A stretch of 64,000 nucleotides of DNA, from positions 7,748,001 to 7,812,000 of the forward strand of contig OU612069.1 in NCBI GenBank assembly GCA_914767715.1, written 5' to 3'. This document shows, piece after piece, positions 61,232-64,000 of the stretch. Both the position numbers and the translations under genes were made by a program. The notes under the pieces are model-generated. The model was not told the DNA's origin. It ran no database searches and was given only the letters and a program-made list of their open reading frames with translations. The DNA comes from Membranipora membranacea (taxonomy: Eukaryota; Bryozoa; Gymnolaemata; Cheilostomatida; Membraniporidae). Position 1 is the first letter of the stretch. Every line of letters begins with the position of its first letter.

Positions 61232-61704
61232 CAATACAACCATTGAGACTCCAACGAATCAAGTGTCAATTAAAATGATTGCAGCTATACTACTAAATGT
61301 GACACAATTTGCACAGTATAACAATTTCTCAATAATTTAAATCTACTTCCTTTTCCGGGTTCAACTCGTTGTGCCCATTAAAAAAATTTCACAGCCGAAA
61401 TCGTAAACTCTCTCACCGTTTTGGATGTATGATTCCATCAAGTGAATGTTTTATCAAACTTTGAAACATTCAAGAAACATGGTAATTTGGCCTTATTTCG
61501 TTGCCCTTAATCCATCATTAATAACTTCTTCAACTCTTTTTTTTTTTATGCTACCTTGACACTTGGACTTCAGAAAATTTTAACACATACATTTCATTGG
61601 ACATGCTCATGCTGAAGCATATCTTTGCCTTTTACTTCATGTACTTCATTTCTTTATTGTATAGTTTATGGTTTCTTCATAGTTATTTAGATTTGGATTT
61701 AGTT

Positions 61705-61740
61705 AATAAATATCTTTTGTGTATTTCAGACAAAAATAAA
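61705..61740 (+). terminator. Candidate polyadenylation signals of the giant gene
   Basis: AATAAA at 61705-61710 is followed by a T/GT-rich stretch, and a second AATAAA lies at 61735-61740. Both are about 470-510 bp past the stop codon. Position supports use; nothing here proves it. Confidence 0.45.
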
Positions 61741-61814
61741 TGGCAATTATTGACTCATGATAATGTATATGTCCAACAGCATTGACTTAGATCAAGTTTG
61801 ATCCATTTTTCCCC

Positions 61815-61867
61815 CATTGGAATTGCCCCCCTCCGGCGTGTCAGTAGAGAGGGGGGCAATTCCAATG
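61815..61867. repeat. 19-bp perfect hairpin downstream of the giant gene
   Basis: CATTGGAATTGCCCCCCTC, 15-base loop, exact inverse to 61867. It lies between the polyadenylation signals and the satellite array. Confidence 0.8.
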
Positions 61868-61875
61868 AGAGAAAA

Positions 61876-62890
61876 ATATTTACCTCAGTGTATTTTTTTG
61901 CCTAAATATTTTCAACCTTTCAGAAGGCTGAGCGCACAAGTGTGGTTGGTGCAACCCTTTAATTTTGGCTATTATATATTAACCTTAGTGTATTTTTTTG
62001 CCTAAATATTTTCAACCTTTCAGAAGGCTGAGCGCACAAGTGTGGTTGGTGCAACCCTCTAATTTTGGCTATTATATATTAACCTTAGTGTATTTTTTTG
62101 CCTAAATAATTTCAACCTTTCAGAAGGCTGAGCGCACCAGTGCGGTTGGTGCGACCCTCTAAATTTGGCTATTATATATTTACCTTAGCGTATTTTTTCG
62201 CCTTAATATCTTCAACCTCTCAGAAGGTTGAGCGCATGAGTGCGGGTGGTGCGACCCTCTAAATTTGCCCATTATGTAATTACCTTAGCGTATTTTTTGC
62301 CTGAATATTTTCAACCTCTCAGAAGGCTGAGCGCACAAGTACGGTTGGTGCAACCCTCTAAATTTGGCTATTTTATATTAACCTTAGTGTATTTTTTCGC
62401 CTAAATATTTTCAACAACTCAGAAGGCTGAGCGCACAAGTGGGGTTGGTGCGACCCTCTAAATTTGGCTATCATATTTTTACCTCTTAGCGTATTTTTTC
62501 GCCTAAATATTTTCAACCTCTCAGAAGGCTGAGCGCATGAGTGCGGCGGGTGCGACCCTCTAAATTTAGCTATTATATATTTACCTTATTAGTGTACTTT
62601 TTCGCCTAAATATTTTCAGCTTTACAGGAGGCTGAGCACGGGAGTGCGGTTGGTACGACCCTCTAAATTTGGCTATCATATTTTTACCTCTTAGCGTATT
62701 TCTTCGCCTAAATATTTTCAACCTCTCAGAAGGCTGAGCGCATGAGTGCGGTGGGTGCGACCCTCTAAATTTAGCTATTATATATTATATATTATATATT
62801 AATCTTTTCGCCTAAATATTTTCAGCCTTTATCTTTTTTTATATTAGCGCAATTTATGCCCCGAATAATTTCAGCCACTCAAAAAAACTC
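61876..62890. repeat. Tandem array of about ten ~101-bp units
   Basis: Units share GCCTAAATATTTTCAACC, TCAGAAGGCTGAGCGCA, GGTTGGTGC-ACCCTCTAA and TTTGGCTATTATATATT. The first two units are nearly identical, later ones diverge, and the last fade out by about 62890, with a short TATAT expansion near 62778. Confidence 0.85.
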
Positions 62891-63774
62891 ACCGATAAGT
62901 GGTATCTGTAAACGATACTTTTGGCGTTACAGTAGCTCTCGCGCACAAAAAAAATTTACCCGTTGTGTTCCGTTACGCAAAAGAATTAGATGCGATTAAG
63001 ATCAGATTAGAAGGACCTATTCCAAAAATGGTAGGTTTCTCCTTCTTGCGTTGATGTTAGTTTAGTATTGACAAAGCAATGTCATAGACTGACATGATCA
63101 ATACTCAAAGTTTGTAGAAAGTTGAATTTTGATTCTAGATTTTATTGTACTTCTCATCAAAAGATTTCTCCATTAGTCGCATTTGTGGTATATTAGGCAA
63201 AAGCCGACCTGTTCGACTGTAATAAAATTGAATATTAATAATCAATGGAAAATCCCATTAGCAGAAGTTCTCAACTTGTATGGGATTTTCCATTGATTAT
63301 TAATAATCAATTTTATTACAGTCGAACAGGTCGGCTTTTGCCTATTGTTGTCGAATTTCCCTGAAGTTATATGAATTATCAGTTTGGTTAATGGTTGAAT
63401 GAAACGAAATGAATGAAATGTTAAATTTCACAGTATAAGTCACTTAACAAGCAAGTAGTGTGTGTGATTGATGGTTTTTTTCCCGTTGTTTAGGAATGAA
63501 TCATTATATCTTACTGTGACTGGAATTCCCAACATGGTAATTCCCGGTATCATAATTAGGTCAACTATTGACAGGCTAGCTTGCGTTCTTGATTTAGAAA
63601 GGTTTGATTGGTGGGGGGGAGTAAACTTACCCGTGATCTAAATTTGAGATAAACAGTTACGCTTGCATTTGAAATCAATCATAAGGCTAGCAGTAATACC
63701 AAGTAAATCCAGTATTAAGTGTTTAGTTAAGCATCCAGCATCAGTTTTCTCCTTTAAACATCAGTCTGATAGTA
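62891..63774. other. Intergenic region before the possible next gene
   Basis: Holds the 63-bp-arm palindrome; otherwise no feature recognised. Confidence 0.45.
63195..63343. mobile_element. Palindrome with 63-bp arms, 23-base loop
   Basis: The arms (63195-63257 and 63281-63343) are reverse complements with one or two mismatches; the outer part reads AGGCAAAAGCCGACCTGTTC. Could be a foldback MITE or hairpin RNA source. Confidence 0.8.
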
Positions 63775-63835
63775 ATGGGAGGCCGTAGAAACGATCAGAG
63801 TAATCAGCATATCTGTGATACAGCATTGTCTAGAG
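63775..63835 (+). CDS. Possible first coding exon of the next gene
   Basis: ATGGGAGG starts a 20-codon open stretch (MGGRRNDQSNQHICDTALSR) ending at a strong donor, TAGAG/GTGAGT, with one base carried over. The start context is fair (A at -3 region). Nothing else of the gene is in the window, so this is tentative. Confidence 0.33.
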
Positions 63836-64000
63836 GTGAGTAGTGATTATTCTGTGATTATACTGTTAAACAAATTTACTGACAGACTACTTTCCTGGCC
63901 AGCGGGCCGTTGGGCAGGGGCTAAGAGTCTGGGGGCTCAGACTACTAGATATTGACCAGTCATATACAAAAGGAACAATGACTTTTCTGTCTTCTCTCAC

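Noticed and set aside
61229-61231. C-terminal KKxx endoplasmic reticulum retrieval signal
   Set aside because: The last residues are GDKKK; Lys is at -3 but -4 is Asp and -5 Gly, so the motif is not met.
61876-62890. CRISPR-like array
   Set aside because: Whole ~101-bp units repeat with no unique spacers, and the window is animal DNA; it is a plain tandem array.

Overview
The window is animal genomic DNA, AT-rich, with short GT-AG exons and long introns packed with transposon debris (TIR elements of several families, tRNA-derived SINEs, a satellite array). Gene style and repeat content suggest a non-vertebrate metazoan. I cannot name the phylum from sequence alone.

One giant plus-strand gene fills most of the window (1-61231). 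Its 5' end lies upstream. I traced 54 exons whose splice phases join into one reading frame of about 2,800 codons. The product is a single-pass membrane protein: about 2,500 residues of tandem small cysteine-rich EB/EGF-like modules, a Ser/Thr-rich linker preceded by a furin-like RSKR site, one transmembrane helix (exon 48), and a cytoplasmic tail of about 250 residues. The tail carries a Tyr-Glu-Asn-Val motif and ends in lysine-rich low-complexity sequence. Most of its introns (38 of 53) are phase 1. One intron is GC-AG, one acceptor is a NAGNAG pair, and one exon is a 9-nt microexon.

The intron between exons 43 and 44 is 17.9 kb because it holds a 17.3-kb transposon (35536-52827), with CCCAGCAAAC terminal inverted repeats and a TA target duplication. 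It carries two intact spliced genes, head to head: a 671-aa DDE-type transposase-like protein on the minus strand (44906-41663, 4 exons) and a 375-aa DUF4806-like protein on the plus strand (46047-52137, 11 exons). The pair looks like a two-protein mobile module. Nested inside it are a 588-bp hAT-like element with an 8-bp target duplication, a TIR element shared with another intron, two perfect hairpins, and a 200-bp inverted duplication containing a splice acceptor and a short reading frame.

Other introns hold a 2.1-kb TTAA-flanked element (6893-9007), several MITE families with two to five copies each, SINEs, a U2-snRNA-like fragment and minisatellites. One inverted-repeat pair brackets exon 28. 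Downstream of the giant gene come its putative polyadenylation signals, a hairpin, a ~101-bp tandem array (61876-62890), a 63-bp-arm palindrome (63195-63343), and possibly the first coding exon of the next gene (63775-63835).
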